DNA of 64,000 bases from Kingella sp. (in: b-proteobacteria) (GCF_030527935.1 NZ_JAUMZV010000006.1:8710-72709); one strand, 5' to 3'; positions 51,985 through 61,838 are shown, counted from the stretch's first letter. Program-made: numbers and translations. Notes: a model not told the origin generated them from the letters alone.

Positions 51985-53199
51985 TTACTGGCGATAGCCG
52001 TGCAAGAAGCGGGCTAGGCGGCTGATGGCTTCTTCAATTTGCTCTTTGTGTGGCAGCGTAACCACACGGAAGTGGTCGGGGCTGGGCCAGTTGAAGCCTG
52101 TGCCTTGCACAATCAGCACTTTTTCTTGCGCAAGAAAATCGCGGGCAAATTTCACATCGTCGTGGATGTTGAATTTTTTGGTGTCCAGTTTGGGGAACAC
52201 GTAGAGCGCGCCCTTGGGTCGCACGCAGCTTACGCCGTCAATATCGTTGAGCATTTCGGCGGCGGAAATGCTTTGGTCGTAGAGCCGCCCCCCAGGGACG
52301 ATAAGGTCGTCAATGCTTTGGTAGCCATTTAATGCGGCGGAAATGCCGTATTGCATGGGGGTATTGACGCAAAGGCGCATGGAAGATAGGGTGTTTACCC
52401 CGTCAATAAAGCCGCTGGCGGCGGATTTGTTGCCTGTAAACACCATCCAGCCTTGGCGGAAGCCTGACACGCGGTAGGCTTTGGATAAGCCGTTGAAGGT
52501 TACGCAGAATACATCGGGGGCGAGCGTGGCGATGTGGTGGTGAACCGCGCCATCGTAAACGATTTTTTCGTAGATTTCGTCGGCGAAAATCATCAGTTTG
52601 TGCTGGCGGGCAACTTCAACGATTTCTTGCAGCACTTCTTTGCTGTACACCGCGCCTGTGGGGTTGTTGGGGTTGATGATGACGATGGCTTTGGTTTTAT
52701 CGCTGATTTTGGATTTGATGTCGGCGATGTCGGGCACCCAATCGGCGGCTTCGTCGCACAGATAATGGCGCACTTTGCCGCCTGAAAGCGTGGCGGCGGC
52801 TGTCCACAGCGGATAGTCGGGCGCGGGGATGAGTATTTCATCGCCATCGTTGAGCAGGGCTTGCATGGTCATCAAGATAAGCTCGGACACGCCGTTGCCG
52901 ATGTAAATATCGTTGACATCTACATCTGGAAAATGGCGCGCTTGGTAGTATTGCACGATGGCTTGGCGTGCGCTCAACAGCCCTTTACTGTCGCAATAGC
53001 CTTGCGAAGTGGCTAGATGGCTGATGATGTCTTTGACGATTTCTTCGGGGGCTTCAAAACCGAACGGAGCGGGGTTGCCGATATTGAGTTTGATGATTTG
53101 ATGCCCTGCGGCTTCCATTTTCATGGCTTCTTGCATCACAGGACCGCGAATTTCGTAACGAACGTTTTCTAGACGATGGGATTTGGGGAATTGTTCCAT
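51985..53199 (-). CDS. alaA: PLP-dependent aminotransferase, AlaA type (glutamate-pyruvate)
   Basis: 404 residues, fold-type I. IKLNIGNPAPFGFEAPEEIV, SQGYCDSKGLLSARQAIVQY, GNGVSELILMTMQALLNDGD, the PLP block INPNNPTGAVYSKEVL, FADEIYEKIVYDGA and the Schiff-base Lys in FNGLSKAYRVSGFRQGWM are all present. The family makes alanine from pyruvate and glutamate. It is a single gene between lipoprotein and repeat. Confidence 0.93.
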   Translation of the reverse strand: MEQFPKSHRLENVRYEIRGPVMQEAMKMEAAGHQIIKLNIGNPAPFGFEAPEEIVKDIISHLATSQGYCDSKGLLSARQAIVQYYQARHFPDVDVNDIYIGNGVSELILMTMQALLNDGDEILIPAPDYPLWTAAATLSGGKVRHYLCDEAADWVPDIADIKSKISDKTKAIVIINPNNPTGAVYSKEVLQEIVEVARQHKLMIFADEIYEKIVYDGAVHHHIATLAPDVFCVTFNGLSKAYRVSGFRQGWMVFTGNKSAASGFIDGVNTLSSMRLCVNTPMQYGISAALNGYQSIDDLIVPGGRLYDQSISAAEMLNDIDGVSCVRPKGALYVFPKLDTKKFNIHDDVKFARDFLAQEKVLIVQGTGFNWPSPDHFRVVTLPHKEQIEEAISRLARFLHGYRQ

Positions 53200-53307
53200 T
53201 GTTGCGCTCCGTTTGTTAATAGTGGTTAAGAAGAAGTAAGGAAATGATAATGTACTCTATTTTTCGGGACTTGGGAAGTGGGTTTTGCTGGGGCAGCCTG
53301 AAAATTA

Positions 53308-53467
53308 GAACCTGTATTCATTATTTGCATAGGCAGATTTGATGACATAAAAGCGTGGATACAAGGCAAAAAGCACAGCAAGGTTGAACACCTTGCGCGC
53401 ATTTTTAACGCGGTAGCCGCGTTTTTAGGGCATAAAAGATACCTATGGAAATAGTGAATACAGGTTC
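53308..53467. repeat. 160-bp family 1 repeat, intact copy
   Basis: Ends GAACCTGTATTCATTATTTG... and ...AGTGAATACAGGTTC form imperfect terminal inverted repeats. Inside, GTTGAACACC and GCGGTAGCCGCG make small hairpins. It matches 61679-61838 and the split copy at the prophage. The 357 bases from alaA to pyrC hold this element, uptake sequences and a GGCGACGAGCCGTCGCC module (near 53515), no gene. Confidence 0.92.
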
Positions 53468-53556
53468 TTAATTGGGGGTGGTTTTCAGGCTGCCTTATTG
53501 GGTTAGGCGATTTGGCGACGAGCCGTCGCCGCTCCATTTTTCAGGCTGCCTTATGC

Positions 53557-54591
53557 TTACGCCACCAGCGTCCAGCGCAAGGTTTCGCCTGCGCACATCG
53601 GCACAACGCGCGCGTCGCCAAAGGCAAAGCTCTCGGGCACGCGCTGCTCGCGTTTTTCTAGCGTGATGGTGCGGGTGTTTTCAGGCTGCCCATAAAAGCG
53701 TGCGCCGTTTTGGCTGGCAAAGGCTTCTAGTTTGTGCAACGCGCCTGCGTCTTCAAAAATTTGCGCGTAGAGCTCTATGGCGTGCGCTGCGCTGAACATT
53801 CCTGCGCAGCCGCAGGCGTTTTCTTTGGCGGCTTGGGCGTGGGGTGCGGAGTCGGTGCCGAGAAAGAATTTGTGCGATTGCTCGCCCATCACGGCGTTGA
53901 TTAGGGCTTGGCGGTGGCGTTCGCGTTTGATAATCGGCAGGCAGTAAAAATGCGGGCGCACTCCGCCCACCAGCAGATGATTGCGGTTGTACATTAAATG
54001 TTGCGGGGTAATGGTGGCGGCGATGTTGCCGCCCGCTTGGCACACGAGCTGGGCGGCTTCGGCAGTGGTAATGTGTTCAAACACGATTTTGAGCTGCGGC
54101 ACTTGCGCCATGATGGGCTGCATCACGCGCTCAATAAAGGCGGCTTCGCGGTCAAAGATGTCAATGCTGGGGTCGGTTACTTCGCCGTGGGCAAGCAGCA
54201 GGATGTTTTGCGCCGCCATTTCGTGCAACACGGGCAGCAGTTTGAATAGGTCGGTTACGCCGCTGTCGGAGTTGGTGGTTGCGCCTGCGGGGTAGAGCTT
54301 GAAGGCGACGATGCCTGCGGCTTTGGCTTGGCGCACCAGCTCGGGCGTGGCGTGGTCGGTGAGATAGAGCGACATCAGTGGCTCAAATGGGTTGCCCTGC
54401 GGCACGGCAGCCTGAATTTCGGCGCGGTAGGCAAGGGCTTGTGCTACGGTGGTAATGGGCGGTTTTAGGTTGGGCATCACGAGTGCGCGCGCCATTTGGC
54501 GGGCGGTGTGTGGCACAACGGAGCGCAGGGCTGCGCCATCGCGAAAGTGGACGTGGAAGTCGTCGGGCTGGATGATGGTTAGGGTTTGCAT
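53557..54591 (-). CDS. pyrC: Dihydroorotase (class II)
   Basis: 344 residues. The metal motif [11 protein letters not shown] near residue 10, the carboxylated Lys region [24 protein letters not shown], and [20 protein letters not shown] are diagnostic for PyrC. It closes carbamoyl-aspartate to dihydroorotate in pyrimidine synthesis. Single gene; its downstream side carries repeats. Confidence 0.96.
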   Translation of the reverse strand: MQTLTIIQPDDFHVHFRDGAALRSVVPHTARQMARALVMPNLKPPITTVAQALAYRAEIQAAVPQGNPFEPLMSLYLTDHATPELVRQAKAAGIVAFKLYPAGATTNSDSGVTDLFKLLPVLHEMAAQNILLLAHGEVTDPSIDIFDREAAFIERVMQPIMAQVPQLKIVFEHITTAEAAQLVCQAGGNIAATITPQHLMYNRNHLLVGGVRPHFYCLPIIKRERHRQALINAVMGEQSHKFFLGTDSAPHAQAAKENACGCAGMFSAAHAIELYAQIFEDAGALHKLEAFASQNGARFYGQPENTRTITLEKREQRVPESFAFGDARVVPMCAGETLRWTLVA

Positions 54592-54914
54592 GGGGGTTCC
54601 TTTGGGGTTGGGCGTTTTGGGGGTGGGTTGGGTGGGTTTCAGGCTGCCTTTTGAGTTGGGGGCGATTTTAGCAATTTGCGCGGGGGGTGTTGGGGGGATT
54701 TTTTTGTGTTGTGGGGTGGGAGTGTGTTTAATCGGTTTTCAGGCTGCATTTGGGGGAATGGGCAGCCTGAAAATAAACCTAGCCCATTTTCAGGCTGCCT
54801 TGAACGGCGTGCGCAGCCAAGCTGCACATCCTACTTGTGTCGTTATTATTTGGCGTGGCTGGTTGGATTGGGTTGTTTGGCGACGAGCCGTCGCCGCTCC
54901 ATTTGCGGCAGCTT

Positions 54915-55190
54915 GAAACCTTTGCAAAACGCCAGCAGCAGCCTGAAAAATTGAGTGTGTAGGGTGGGCAACTTGCTTGCCCACCATGGTGATAGCGTTA
55001 ACGTTTTGGTGGGCAAGTGAATTGCCCACCCTTACATTTGGCGTTTTCAGGTTGCCTCAATCATTCCCCAAAGGCAGCCTGAAAATGGCGTGCGGATATT
55101 TTGGCTGATGATAAATGCCATCCTATTTCATCCAACATTGGGCAACGAGCCATCGCCACTCCATCGGCTATTTGGTTTTGCAAAGGTTTC
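54915..55190. repeat. Family 2 element, expanded copy (276 bp) with nested insert
   Basis: It begins GAAACCTTTGCAAAACG and ends GGTTTTGCAAAGGTTTC, the family 2 ends, but is 276 rather than about 153 bp. The extra length includes the 74-bp inverted repeat at 54960-55034, so one element seems to have inserted in another. Confidence 0.6.
54960..55034. repeat. GGGTGGGCAA inverted repeat element (about 75 bp)
   Basis: GGGTGGGCAA...TTGCCCACCA on the left is mirrored by TGGTGGGCAA...TTGCCCACCC on the right, around an A/T-rich centre (gatagcgttaacgtttt). It can form a long stem and is probably a small mobile or structural repeat. Confidence 0.7.
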
Positions 55191-55260
55191 AGGCTGCCTA
55201 ACCCCCCTGTTTATCGCTATAATCGCGTTCAATTCTCATCAAAAAGAACAGGCGGCTGCC

Positions 55261-58200
55261 ATGAATTTTTTGTTGTTTGTTGTCGTGCCTACGCTGATTG
55301 TGTGCGCGATGACGCATTACAGTGCTGGCGTGGAAGCGTTTTTGATTTTGTGCGCGGCATGGCTGCATCATCGGGCGCGCGACAAGCAGCAGGAGCAAGC
55401 GCGTAAGCAGCAAGACAACAAGCTGCGCGATTTGCAAAACGAGTTGGACATTTTGCACCAGCGCATCAATCAGCAAAATCAAACGATTCAAACCTTGCTG
55501 GGGCAGCCTGAAAACGCCATCACGCGGGACGCTACTGGGCAGCCTGAAAATCATTTGGCGACCGATTTATCGGCAACCACCGCAAGCGCAACCCTACGGC
55601 AGCCTGAAAGCCATTTAACCGTGTCGCGGGAAACCGCAAGGCAGCCTGAAACGCAGCCCGCGCCTGCTGCCATCCAGCAAACGGTTCAGCAAACCATTCA
55701 TACGCCCGAACCCCTTGGGCAGCCTGAAAATCAAGACAACGAATTTAACCTAGACGCGCCGGGCAACCGCCCCGCCGTCGCCCCATCCCTTGCTCAATCT
55801 ACGGCGCAACCCGCGTCCCCATCCCATCGGCAGCCTGAAACGGCAATTGCCGCCGAAACACCTGTTCCCACGCAAACCACCGCGCATCAACCCGCCAAGC
55901 ATCGACAGCCTAAACCCGCCGACCAGCCCAGCGAACCCGCCGAACCCAACCCGCTTATCGCGTGGTTTGTGGGCGGCAATCCGCTGTTGAAAATCGGCGT
56001 GGTGGTGCTGTTTTTTGGCTTGGCGTTTTTGCTGCGCTATGTGGGCAGCCATTTGCCTTTGTGGCTCAAATATTTGGCGGCGTTTGGCGCGGGCGTGGCG
56101 GCGGCGGCGGGGGGCGAAAAATTGCGCGCGCAAAACCGCGAATACGGCTTGGTGCTGCAAGGATTTGGCTTTGCCGTTATGTATTTAACCGCGCTGGCGG
56201 CGTTGAAATGGCATCATCTGATGCCTGCGGCGATGGTGTTCGCCGTAATGCTGGGCGCGGTGGCGTTGATGGCGGCGTTGGCGATGCGGCGCGATGCCAA
56301 AATCATGGCGCAAGTGGCGTTAATCGGCGGCTTGGCTGCACCTGTTTTAACTTCGGATGGCTCGGGCAACTATTTGGTTTTGTTTAGTTATTTGGCGTTG
56401 CTCAACACGGCGGTGGCGTGGATTGCGTGGCACAAGGCGTGGCGCGATTTGAACATCACGGGCTTTGTGGGCACGTTTGCCATCGCGCTCTCTTGGGGGA
56501 TGCGCGACTACACGGCGGCGCATTTTGCCCGCACCGAGCCGTTTTTGCTGTATCACTGGCTGCTTTACACGGCGGTGGCGTGCTTTTTTGCGCGGCAAAC
56601 GCTGGCGCACGAGCCGTTTTCAGGTAGCCTGAAACGCATTCCGAACGATGCGCCGTTGCAGCGCATTATGGAGACGTTTGCCGCCTATGCCAGCCATATT
56701 CGCGGCTTGGACAGCACGCTGCTGTTTGGCACGGCTATTACGGCGTTTTCCATGCAATATCAAATGGTTGAATATTGGCAACACGCGGCGGCGGCTTCGG
56801 CGGTGGGCTTTGCGGCGGTGTATGCGGGTTTTGCGCTGTGGTTTGCGCAGCAGGGCGATGATTTTGCCGTGATGAAACAGGCGTTTGCGGCGTTGTCGCT
56901 GCTGTTTGTTACGCTGGCGGTTCCGCTGGAATGGGATGGCGCGTGGACGGCGAGCGCGTGGGCGTTGGAAGCGGCGTTGGTGTACGTTTTTGGCATGAAG
57001 CTGCGCCAGCCGCACACGCGCTTGGCGGCGTTGGTGGTGTTTGTGTTGGCGGCGGTGGCGCAGTTGGGCGAGTGGAAGCTGTTCCCGCACGGCAGCGATA
57101 CGCTGATGGGCGGTTCGCTGTGGAGCACGCTGTGGCTGATGGGCGGCGGCGCGGCGATGGCGTGGACATGGTTTAGGCAGCCTGAAAAGCTGGCGGCGTG
57201 GGAAAACGGTTTTCAGGCTGCCGTGCAGGCGTTGGCGTTGGCAAATGCGGTGGCGTTGCCGATGATGCTGTTTGCCGAAACAGGCACGGCGTATGCGATG
57301 GCGGCGTACACGCTGGCGTTGGCGGCGGCGCAGTTTCGCCATCAGAACAAGGTGTTGTCGGTGTTTGCAGTGGGCACGGGCTGGTGGGGGATGCTGCTGG
57401 CGGCGGGGGCGAGCGACAGCGGTGTGTTGCAATTAACGGCGGCGGTGTTGGTGTTGGCGGCGGCGTTTTTGTTGCACAAGAGCCGTTGGCAGCCTGAAAA
57501 CGGGGTTACGCCAAATGGGTTTATGCTAAACGCGGCGGCGGGCTGGGCGTTGCTGCCGTTTGCCGCGCTGCTGGCGATGGCGGGCGAAAACCTGCTGTTG
57601 CCGCTGGCCGCGCCGCCGTCTTATGGGTCTGATTTTGAAGTGTGGTGGTTGGTGTCTTATTGGGCGATGTGGTGGCTGGTGTGGCTGCCGCTGCTGGCGG
57701 TATCGCGCTGGGGCAAGTGGACGCAGGGTTTGCAAACCTGCGCGGTGGCGGGCTGGGTGTATGCGTGTTTGCTGTTTAACGCGATGGATAATGGGCAGGT
57801 TTATGCGCCCGTTGCCAAAACGCTGACTTTGGCGATGATGACGGCGGTATCGCTGCGGGCGATGACGTGGCAGCCGACGTGGCAGCCTGAAAAGCTGCGC
57901 CGCAGCGTGGCGTGGCACAGCATGGCGTTGGCGGTGTTTGGCTTGATGTGGACGATTTGGCTGGGCAGGCTGGGCGAGCAGTATGCCAGCGGGGTGTGGG
58001 CGCAATGGGCGCAGTTGGCTGTGCCGATGCTGCTGTGGTGCGCGTTTACGGCGTGGCGCAACCATCCGCGCTTGCAGCCGCGCGCGGTGTATTGGCAATG
58101 GGGCAGCTTGGCGGCGGCGGCTTCGGCGGTGCTGTGGCTGCTGACGGCAAACTGGGTTGCGCCGCGCGAAAGCGGGCTGCCGTATCTGCCGCTGCTGAAC

Positions 58201-58659
58201 CCGCTGGAATTGGCAACGGCGGCGATTGTGTGGCAGGCGTGGCGTTGGTGCGCTCTGTGGCTACCTGAATTTGCGCCCGATGCGAAAAAGCTGCGGATTG
58301 CGCTGCCATCGGCGTTGGCGTTGTTTGCGGTGAGCGCGCTGGTGATGCGCGTGTGGCACAAGTATGACGGCGTGGCGTGGCGGCTGCGCGATTTGCTGGC
58401 TTCGTTCGGCTTGCAGGCGAGCTTGTCGATTGTGTGGGCTTTGCTGGCGATTGGCTTGATGGTGCGCGGCAATCAAAAGGCGGCGCGCGCGTTGTGGTTC
58501 ACGGGCGCGGGGCTGATGGGCGTGGTGGTGGCGAAACTGTTTTTGGTGGAACTGGGCAACAGCGGCGGCGTGGCGCGGATTGTGTCGTTTATTGTGGTGG
58601 GGCTGTTGCTGCTGCTGGTGGGGTGGTTTGCGCCGATGCCGCCGAGGGAGGGGGAGTAG
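55261..58659 (+). CDS. Large DUF2339 multi-spanning membrane protein
   Basis: 1132 residues. After an N-terminal membrane helix and a coiled coil (QDNKLRDLQNELDILHQRIN), a disordered linker of about 130 residues follows, then about 25-30 hydrophobic segments starting with GGNPLLKIGVVVLFFGLAFL, the DUF2339 signature. Function is unknown; the family is thought to be an inner-membrane protein. ATG 55261 chosen; the earlier frame from 55090 crosses repeats. The linker is largely built of translated uptake sequences. Confidence 0.88.
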   Translation: MNFLLFVVVPTLIVCAMTHYSAGVEAFLILCAAWLHHRARDKQQEQARKQQDNKLRDLQNELDILHQRINQQNQTIQTLLGQPENAITRDATGQPENHLATDLSATTASATLRQPESHLTVSRETARQPETQPAPAAIQQTVQQTIHTPEPLGQPENQDNEFNLDAPGNRPAVAPSLAQSTAQPASPSHRQPETAIAAETPVPTQTTAHQPAKHRQPKPADQPSEPAEPNPLIAWFVGGNPLLKIGVVVLFFGLAFLLRYVGSHLPLWLKYLAAFGAGVAAAAGGEKLRAQNREYGLVLQGFGFAVMYLTALAALKWHHLMPAAMVFAVMLGAVALMAALAMRRDAKIMAQVALIGGLAAPVLTSDGSGNYLVLFSYLALLNTAVAWIAWHKAWRDLNITGFVGTFAIALSWGMRDYTAAHFARTEPFLLYHWLLYTAVACFFARQTLAHEPFSGSLKRIPNDAPLQRIMETFAAYASHIRGLDSTLLFGTAITAFSMQYQMVEYWQHAAAASAVGFAAVYAGFALWFAQQGDDFAVMKQAFAALSLLFVTLAVPLEWDGAWTASAWALEAALVYVFGMKLRQPHTRLAALVVFVLAAVAQLGEWKLFPHGSDTLMGGSLWSTLWLMGGGAAMAWTWFRQPEKLAAWENGFQAAVQALALANAVALPMMLFAETGTAYAMAAYTLALAAAQFRHQNKVLSVFAVGTGWWGMLLAAGASDSGVLQLTAAVLVLAAAFLLHKSRWQPENGVTPNGFMLNAAAGWALLPFAALLAMAGENLLLPLAAPPSYGSDFEVWWLVSYWAMWWLVWLPLLAVSRWGKWTQGLQTCAVAGWVYACLLFNAMDNGQVYAPVAKTLTLAMMTAVSLRAMTWQPTWQPEKLRRSVAWHSMALAVFGLMWTIWLGRLGEQYASGVWAQWAQLAVPMLLWCAFTAWRNHPRLQPRAVYWQWGSLAAAASAVLWLLTANWVAPRESGLPYLPLLNPLELATAAIVWQAWRWCALWLPEFAPDAKKLRIALPSALALFAVSALVMRVWHKYDGVAWRLRDLLASFGLQASLSIVWALLAIGLMVRGNQKAARALWFTGAGLMGVVVAKLFLVELGNSGGVARIVSFIVVGLLLLLVGWFAPMPPREGE
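55498..55920 (+). repeat. Cluster of in-frame uptake sequences in the DUF2339 linker
   Basis: Seven or so copies of gGCAGCCTGAAa occur within about 420 coding bases, all in the same frame and direction, read as (G/R)QPE(N/S/T). The spacing is irregular, so they arose separately rather than by tandem duplication. Confidence 0.85.
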
Positions 58660-59052
58660 ATGGGATTTCAGGCTGGCTTTTTTGAGAGAAATAGGCAGCC
58701 TGAAAATGGGATTTGGGCGTGGAGCGGTGAATGGGGTGGGTTTGATTGGGTATTTTGGCGACGAGCCATCGTTGTTCTATTTGAGGCAGCCTGAAATCGT
58801 TTACAGCGTTTCAGGCTGCTTTTTGTGTGATTGGGCAGCCTGAAATGGGGTTCAACGTCATCACAACGTGGAAATGGCATTTCAGGCTGCCTTTTTGCTC
58901 ACCATGCGAACGGCGTGCGCAGCAAAGCTGCACACCCTACGCCGATTGCTTCGCCCTACCCTGTTTTAGCTTCGCAACCAGTAGGCAGCCTGAAAACCGT
59001 GCCAACACGTTTCAGGCTGCCTTTTGATACAGCTAGGGCGTTGCGAATCTGC
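58660..59052. other. Repeat-rich intergenic region
   Basis: 393 bases without a gene: eight uptake sequences in both directions, a GGCGACGAGCCATCG module (near 58757), the module gaacggcgtgcgcagcaaag (near 58908) and a fragment of the gaagctaaaa-type sequence seen at 474-666 (near 58968). Confidence 0.75.
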
Positions 59053-59962
59053 CTAGATAAAACAATCATTAAATCGCCGTCCATCATTGGGCACATCCAG
59101 CCGTCCGTAGTAAGCAAGCATGGCGTTGGCTTGGGTGAGCTCTGCTGCTTTGGCTTGAAGCACCGCCGCTCGCCAGTCGCTGCGGGCAACTTTGTTGGCG
59201 AGAAAATCTTTTGGCGGCACGGCTTGCGCTTGCGGTGGGTAGGCTTGCAATCGTTCGGCATCCTATTCGCCGCCCAAGTCGTGCGCAAATGGGCTGGGGT
59301 TGCCGTTCAGATAGTTGGCAAATTCCGCCACGTTTTGTGGCACATCGCCTAGCCAAATGTGGACAAACTGGTTTTCTGTGCCATCTGCAACGATGCGGTC
59401 GTAGCCTTTTTTGCTGTTTAAGGCTCGGGCGGAGCGGTGGATAAGCTGCTCGGCTTCGGGCTTGTGTTCGTCATCCACATCGGTGTAATAGGCAAACAGC
59501 AGCAAGCCGTTTTCGGCGCGGTTGCCAAATACACTTTCGCGGTCGCATTGCTGCATGGCGGCAATCACGGCGTTTTCAAAATTGGCGCGGGCGGTGGCGT
59601 ATGCGGTGTCGTCGCCTGTTGCTTCGGCGATTTTTTTCTGCTTCGTCCAGCCATTCCCAGCCCAAACGGTACAGCAGGCTTTGCTTGCCCGGCCAATCAT
59701 CGCCATCGGGATTGGATGGCTGTATGGGCGTGCAATAGCACTTGGTTTGGTCTGTCCGCAGCGCATCCTGCAAAGCCCCGCCTTGTTGGCCTATATCTTC
59801 CTGCGAAATGCCGTCGGGCGTGGCGGCGTAAAAATCGGCAACAAAGCAAAAGAAAAATGCCGCCAGTTTCTCGCCGTGGGCGACAACTTGGTCGCGAATA
59901 GAGGGAAAGGCGCAGCGGATGCTGTCCGCCGCAGCGGCTTGCACTTGGGCAAAGTGGGGCAT
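59053..59962 (-). pseudogene. Decayed gene, DUF4303-like; frameshift and in-frame stop
   Basis: Starts MPHFAQVQAAAADSIRCAFP at 59962 with AAGGAA upstream. The frame holds to WEWLDEAEK, where a run of seven A (plus-strand T at 59631-59637) is one base too long; with six A it continues KIAEATGDDTAYATARANFE to FAHDLGGE. A TAG at 59263-59265 then interrupts the same frame, which goes on DAERLQAYPPQAQAVPPKDF to a stop at 59053. Intact length would be about 300 residues. The DUF4303 resemblance is weak; function unknown. Confidence 0.75.
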
Positions 59963-60203
59963 ATTGTTTCCTTGGATTGGGTGGGTTTCGGGCTGCCTTT
60001 GCTAACGATGCAAACCGCGTGCACAGCAAGCTGCACACCCTACGCGCTGGGTTTCAGGCTGCCTATTTGCATGGGCTTTTTGGCGATGAGCCGTTGCCGC
60101 TTCATTTAAGGCAGCCTGCGTAGCGAAGCGGAGTTGCGAAGCTAAAACCATTTGCTTGCGCGTTTCAGGCTGCCTTTGTTTTGTTGAATGGGGGCGGGCG
60201 GGG

Positions 60204-60599
60204 TTACCAGCTATCGCGTTTCATTTTGTCTAGCTGGCGGCGGTCGCGTTTGGTGGGGCGACCGTCGGGATAGGCGGCGGTGATGCGGCTGGCTTGGTCT
60301 AGCAGCTTTTGCGCTTCGCGGTTTTGTGCGGTGGCTTCGTCTTCTTGATAGAGCAGCCGCGCTTCGGGCGCGGGGCGGCGTTGTTCGTTGAGCGCGAGCA
60401 CGGTGAGTTTGTAGGGCAGCGAGTTCAGCGTTAAATCTATCACGTCGCCCACGGCGATGTATTTGCTGGTTTTGGCTTTTGCGCCGTTTACGCTGACGCG
60501 GTTGAGTTCAATTTGTTTTTGCGCCAGAGAGCGTGTTTTGAAAAAGCGGGCTGCCCAGAGCCATTTGTCTAGGCGCATGGTGGCGGGGGTGGGTTTCAT
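60204..60599 (-). CDS. hslR: Hsp15-type S4 RNA-binding protein
   Basis: 131 residues. The S4 domain reads MRLDKWLWAARFFKTRSLAQ, IELNRVSVNGAKAKTSKYIA and VGDVIDL, followed by a basic C-terminal tail (GRPTKRDRRQLDKMKRDSW). Hsp15 binds stalled 50S subunits carrying nascent chains after heat shock. It is divergent from the DUF454 gene. Confidence 0.93.
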   Translation of the reverse strand: MKPTPATMRLDKWLWAARFFKTRSLAQKQIELNRVSVNGAKAKTSKYIAVGDVIDLTLNSLPYKLTVLALNEQRRPAPEARLLYQEDEATAQNREAQKLLDQASRITAAYPDGRPTKRDRRQLDKMKRDSW

Positions 60600-60702
60600 G
60601 GGGATGTCCTTGTTGGCAGGTTGGATGGCGGTATTTTATCAGCCACAGGCGATGTTGGCGGCTTGGTATAATCGGCTTCTTTTGATTTTCAGGCTGCCTT
60701 GT

Positions 60703-61356
60703 ATGGGTAATTTTTATGTTTGGGCGGTGGTGGGGCTGGTATTTGCGCCGTTGCTGCTGTTGGCTGCGATGCCGAAAAGTCGGTTGCGGGAGCTATGGCT
60801 GCGTGGTTATTTGGGAGTGTTGCTGATTGCTTCGGGGCTGGCGGGCTGTTTGTCGCTGTTGCTGCCGTTTGTGTTGCCGCCTGAATATGCGCATTTTGCG
60901 GAAGGCTGGCGGTTTTTTTCTGTGCTGTCGGCGTTGTTGTTGATGCTGTCGTCGGGCTTGGTGTTGCTGCTGCCGCCGAGCAATTTGAAAACGATGCTGA
61001 CCAATGGTTTGCTGTGGCTGGCGGGGGCGGTGGCTTTGGTGTTGGCGGCGGTTGGGGCGGTGTTGCCTGTGATGCCGACTGTGCCGTTTTTGCTGGTTAC
61101 GTTTACTTGCTGGGCGAAAGCGTCGCCGCGGTTTAAGGCTTGGCTGTATCGCCACCCGAAGTTTGGCAAGATGATGCGCGATTGGCAGGAGAAGCGGGCG
61201 ATTCCGCGGCGGGGCAAGTATATGGCTTGGGGGATGATGTCGCTGTCGTGCGTGGGACTGCTGATTCGGTTTCCTGAACGGCTGTATGTGGGCGTGGGGG
61301 TGAGCGTGGTGTGTTTGTGCGTGGGGGTGTATATGGCGCGGTTTCCTGATGCGTGA
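60703..61356 (+). CDS. DUF454 (YbaN-like) membrane protein with extra N-terminal TM region
   Basis: 217 residues from ATG 60703. The first 100 residues hold three membrane segments not found in YbaN; the C-terminal 120 are DUF454: GAVALVLAAVGAVLPVMPTV, PFLLVTFTCWAKASPRFKAW and RDWQEKRAIPRRGKYMA. Role unknown, inner membrane. An uptake sequence lies 10 bases before the start; the in-frame stretch upstream overlaps hslR and is not used. Confidence 0.85.
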   Translation: MGNFYVWAVVGLVFAPLLLLAAMPKSRLRELWLRGYLGVLLIASGLAGCLSLLLPFVLPPEYAHFAEGWRFFSVLSALLLMLSSGLVLLLPPSNLKTMLTNGLLWLAGAVALVLAAVGAVLPVMPTVPFLLVTFTCWAKASPRFKAWLYRHPKFGKMMRDWQEKRAIPRRGKYMAWGMMSLSCVGLLIRFPERLYVGVGVSVVCLCVGVYMARFPDA

Positions 61357-61464
61357 TGGGTTGGATAAAAGGCAGCCTGAAAACGAGAAATATCGTTTCA
61401 GGCTGCCTTTGTTGTTCTTGTTTGCAGGTAATTGTTCCCCGCCTGCGCCTGATAAAGGCAGCCT

Positions 61465-61617
61465 GAAACCTTTGCAAAACCTGTAACCAATAGAGCGTCG
61501 GCGGCTCGCCGACATTTTGTTAATAAACTAAGCCATGTTGAATCAACCATTTAGCGACGAGCCGTCGCCGCTCCATTTTAGATTTCAGGCTGTTGTTGAG
61601 GGTTTTGCAAAGGTTTC
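61465..61617. repeat. Family 2 element, 153 bp
   Basis: Ends GAAACCTTTGCAAAACC (61465-61481) and GGTTTTGCAAAGGTTTC (61601-61617) are perfect inverted copies. A GTCGGCGGCTCGCCGAC hairpin is near the left end. It aligns with 63270-63422 in opposite direction at the same length. The 482 bases from the DUF454 gene to mtnN hold this, uptake pairs and the family 1 element; no gene. Confidence 0.8.
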
Positions 61618-61678
61618 AGCCTGAAAACGCATTCTTCTCGTTTTCAGGCTGCCTTCTATTAGCAGTTACCACGATTTA

Positions 61679-61838
61679 GAATCTGTATTCATTATTTGCA
61701 TAGGCAGATTTGATGACATAAAAGCGCGGATACAAGGCAAAAAGCACAGCAAGGTTGGACACCTTGCGAGCATTTTTAACGCGGTAGCCGCGTTTTTAGG
61801 GCATAAAAGATACCTATGAAAATAGTGAATACAGGTTC
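61679..61838. repeat. 160-bp family 1 repeat, intact copy abutting mtnN
   Basis: Same length and near-identical sequence as 53308-53467. It ends exactly one base before the mtnN stop codon (TTA at 61839-61841 on the plus strand), so it lies directly at the end of that gene. Confidence 0.92.

Larger units (their letters stand above)
54592..55260. other. Repeat-rich intergenic region before the DUF2339 gene
   Basis: 669 bases without a convincing gene. It contains at least seven uptake sequences, a G/T-rich stretch (54600-54760), the module gcgtgcgcagccaagctgc (near 54798), GGCGACGAGCCGTCGCC (near 54878), a 74-bp inverted repeat (54960-55034) and an expanded family 2 element (54915-55190). Confidence 0.75.

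Noticed and set aside
59437..60109. Plus-strand frames opposite the decayed gene
   Set aside because: The minus strand has a ribosome site and a coherent protein across the frameshift; the plus frames are mirror frames.
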